Of a DNA stretch of 7,490 nt, positions 5,734 to 7,490 are shown piece after piece (position 1 is the stretch's first letter; each line of letters opens with the position of its first letter). The notes beneath the pieces are model-generated. The model was not told where the DNA came from, searched no databases, and saw nothing but the letters and a program-made list of their open reading frames with translations. The stretch is from an uncultured Muribaculaceae bacterium (GTDB lineage: Bacteria; Bacteroidota; Bacteroidia; Bacteroidales; Muribaculaceae). The position numbers and the translations under genes are program-made. The stretch is taken from positions 1 through 7,490 of the forward strand of contig CAJUHX010000001.1 in assembly GCA_910586455.1 (NCBI GenBank), in the 5' to 3' direction.

Positions 5734-6894
5734 TCAAGGAACATATACAGGTTTGAGGCAGGCTTTTTTAAGGCGCCACGCCAGCGTGCAGCCTATGGGC
5801 ACAAACAGTATCAGCGCCACATAGTACAGGCGGGCATAGTATATGGGCCAGCCGTTAAGCACATCGCTCACATATATCAGAAACAGATAGCGCACCGGTA
5901 TGGCATAACTGAATATCGCCAGGGCTCCGTACATGCTCTGCACAGGAAACGAGAAGCCGGTGAGCGAGAAGCTGAGAATGCCCAGCAGCGACAGCACCGA
6001 GAAACTCAGTCGAGGATTAGGAAACACACTCACCACAAACAGCGCCATAGCCTGGCAGGCCATTACAAACAGCAGCAACGCCAGAGCCATCCACCACAGC
6101 GAGCCGGCCACCGGAAAGTGGCAGTATCCCCACAGGAGTGACATTATACCAAATCCGACCACACTGAATATTACCGTGTGCGGCAACAGTTTGCCGGCCA
6201 AAGCCACCGACATGCGGCCATGAGCCGTAGCCAGCCACTGTGGCGATGTTCCGTTCTTGATTTCCATTGTAATGGCAAAAGCGGTAGTAAGGAAAATCAT
6301 AAGGGCGAGCACACCGTATATAAACGACGGACACAGATATATGGAGTAGCTGAGCCACGGATTGCCCAGCGGATGTTCCTGCACGGTCATAGGCTGTATC
6401 AGTGAGCCAACCATGGCGGGGTCGGCGCCGGCACTTACCAGAGTGGCGGTCACAAGGCCGCCGGTGGTTGTAACTGCCACAGTCTTGAAACCTTTGAAAG
6501 CCAGGGTGCCGGGCACAAAGTACGTCATGTTGCTGTAGTACTCCAGTGTGGGTGTGCGGCCGCCAAGCGCATCGGCCTCGAAGTTGGCCGGGATTACAAA
6601 GAAGCCGTATATTTCGCCTATGCGCACTCGGTCGAGGGCTTTGTCGTAGCTCTCGATTCGCTCCGACACATCAATAGTTTCGAGTGCGTCGAGGGTACGG
6701 GTTACCTTGCGCGACATGGTCGAGTGATCGAGGTCGACTACTGCTACGGGAGTTTTCAACGGCAGGCCGGGTTCCAGAAGGCTCACGAAGAAGAGCGCAC
6801 AGAGCATCGGCACCAGTACCATGGCGCAGATATAGATTCTGCGGCTGCCCAGACGGCGCACTTCGCGTAATATTGAAGCTTTCAGACCAAGCAT
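5734..6894 (-). CDS. ABC-2 type transporter permease (first of pair)
   Basis: This 386-residue inner-membrane protein has the ABC-2 exporter layout: a short basic N-terminal cytoplasmic helix (ILREVRRLGSRR), TM1 near 20-40, a periplasmic domain of about 145 residues beginning VAVVDLDHSTMSR, then five helices. The C-terminal block FSLTGFSFPVQSM followed by YAIPVRYLFLIYV is characteristic of YhhJ/YbhS-type permeases. It ends 2 bases before the ATG of the next permease, so the pair is cotranscribed and probably made in equal amounts. It follows the adaptor gene by 42 bases that show no promoter or terminator. Such permeases need an ABC ATPase, and none is encoded between the adaptor and the permeases. 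The exported substrate (drug, lipid or cell-surface compound) cannot be told. Confidence 0.88.
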   Translation of the reverse strand: MLGLKASILREVRRLGSRRIYICAMVLVPMLCALFFVSLLEPGLPLKTPVAVVDLDHSTMSRKVTRTLDALETIDVSERIESYDKALDRVRIGEIYGFFVIPANFEADALGGRTPTLEYYSNMTYFVPGTLAFKGFKTVAVTTTGGLVTATLVSAGADPAMVGSLIQPMTVQEHPLGNPWLSYSIYLCPSFIYGVLALMIFLTTAFAITMEIKNGTSPQWLATAHGRMSVALAGKLLPHTVIFSVVGFGIMSLLWGYCHFPVAGSLWWMALALLLFVMACQAMALFVVSVFPNPRLSFSVLSLLGILSFSLTGFSFPVQSMYGALAIFSYAIPVRYLFLIYVSDVLNGWPIYYARLYYVALILFVPIGCTLAWRLKKACLKPVYVP

Positions 6895-6936
6895 GTTTGG
6901 GGTTCGGGGGTTATGGGTTAATGTTTAGAGTAGGGA

Positions 6937-7490
6937 TTACGGCTTGTATATTATCGACATGCCCGGGCGCAGGCCTTCGACTTTCTGAGTTGGGCGTGCC
7001 TTGATTTGGAAGGTGCGGCTGTCCCATTCGCCGGTGGCTTTGGTAGAGCGCCAGGTGGCATAGGAACCCATGTCGCGGATAAAGTATATCTCCACTTCGA
7101 TATCCTTCATGCCCAGCGCCGGAACCATTACGTTGATTTTCTTGCCCATGGTAAGGTCGTTGAGCAGTTCCTCGCGCACATTGAAGGTAATCCAGCGCTT
7201 GTCGGTGCGCAGCAGGTTCATAATCGGGGCACCCATGGCCACGAGTTCGCCCACCTCGGGATAAATCTGGTCGATTGTACCGTCGAACGGAGCGGTCAGA
7301 TATGCGTCGTCGAGTACGGCCTGCACTTGCTCCACGCCACCGTGTGCGGCGCTGACCATAGCTGCTGTCGACTCCTTGTCTTCTTTCTGGGCACCGGCCA
7401 CAGCCAGGCGGTACTGGCTTTCGGCGGCAGCCGCACCGGCCACAGCGGCGTCGTAGGCGGCTTTGGCTTCATCGCGCTTCTGCTCGCTCA
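6937..7490 (-). CDS. HlyD-family periplasmic adaptor / membrane fusion protein (5' end missing)
   Basis: Only the C-terminal 183 residues are in the window; the frame stays open to the right edge and the start lies beyond 7490. The visible part begins with an Ala/Glu/Lys-rich coiled coil (SEQKRDEAKAAYDAAV onward), the second half of an alpha-helical hairpin. Next comes the lipoyl half-motif YLTAPFDGTIDQIYPEVGE, then a beta-barrel (WITFNVREELLNDL) and a membrane-proximal segment with SYATWRSTKATGEWDSRTF and LRPGM. These are typical of YhiI/YbhG-type adaptors that link ABC-2 permeases to a TolC outer-membrane channel. A GTG at 7443 is in frame but sits inside the coiled coil and is not a start. 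A TolC-type channel gene is expected further right, outside the window. Confidence 0.9.
   Translation of the reverse strand, partial: SEQKRDEAKAAYDAAVAGAAAAESQYRLAVAGAQKEDKESTAAMVSAAHGGVEQVQAVLDDAYLTAPFDGTIDQIYPEVGELVAMGAPIMNLLRTDKRWITFNVREELLNDLTMGKKINVMVPALGMKDIEVEIYFIRDMGSYATWRSTKATGEWDSRTFQIKARPTQKVEGLRPGMSIIYKP

Noticed and set aside
5735..5737. TTG start for the second permease
   Set aside because: An ATG two codons later, 2 bases after the preceding stop, is a better start and loses nothing of the protein.
7441..7443. GTG as the start of the adaptor protein
   Set aside because: The frame continues open to 7490 with good coiled-coil sequence, so the gene is cut by the window edge rather than starting here.
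1..7490. CRISPR array, retron, insertion sequence or phage genes
   Set aside because: I saw no regularly spaced repeats, reverse transcriptase, transposase or structural phage genes; nearly all sequence is explained by ordinary genes.

Overview
The window looks like chromosomal DNA of a gut-type Bacteroidales bacterium. Three core promoters fit the Bacteroidetes pattern TTTG/TTG, 19-20 bases, TAnnTTTG. No gene has a clear Shine-Dalgarno sequence, and starts sit in A-rich or tightly packed contexts. The WYL regulator, the secreted DUF1343 hydrolase and the sodium:solute symporter all read like Bacteroidales family members. The species cannot be told from the sequence; a Muribaculaceae-like genome is plausible but is only an impression.

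Layout. (1) 1-120 is an AT-rich gap with small repeats and no gene. (2) 121-752, minus strand, is an AT-rich MntA/HepT (MNT-HEPN) toxin-antitoxin pair, antitoxin first, with its own promoter and a palindrome between the promoter boxes. (3) 781-898, minus strand, is tRNA-Ala(GGC) with its own promoter and a perfect 12-bp terminator hairpin. The terminator's U-tract also supplies the -33 box of the toxin-antitoxin promoter. (4) 1019-4563, plus strand, is a compact GC-richer cluster: a secreted DUF1343/GH171 exo-N-acetylmuramidase (NamZ-like), a sodium:solute symporter joined to it by an ATGA overlap, and a WYL-domain regulator 12 bases further on. (5) 4460-7490, minus strand, is the 3' part of an export operon: the end of a periplasmic adaptor (HlyD/membrane fusion protein) that runs off the window, then two ABC-2-type permeases. 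The last permease converges on the WYL gene and overlaps it by 104 bases.

How the genes may work together. NamZ enzymes release N-acetylmuramic acid (MurNAc) from the non-reducing ends of peptidoglycan fragments. The coupled symporter would be a natural importer of the released sugar or muropeptide, with the WYL protein as a ligand-responsive regulator. This is a testable hypothesis for a small peptidoglycan-scavenging cluster; no MurNAc kinase or etherase gene is visible here. The export operon resembles YbhG/YbhS/YbhR or YhiI/YhhJ tripartite exporters, but no ATPase gene lies between adaptor and permeases. I did not find a clearly new defence or mobile system. The most interesting points are the NamZ-symporter-WYL cluster, the compact tRNA/toxin-antitoxin control region, the apparently near-leaderless starts, and the long convergent overlap.
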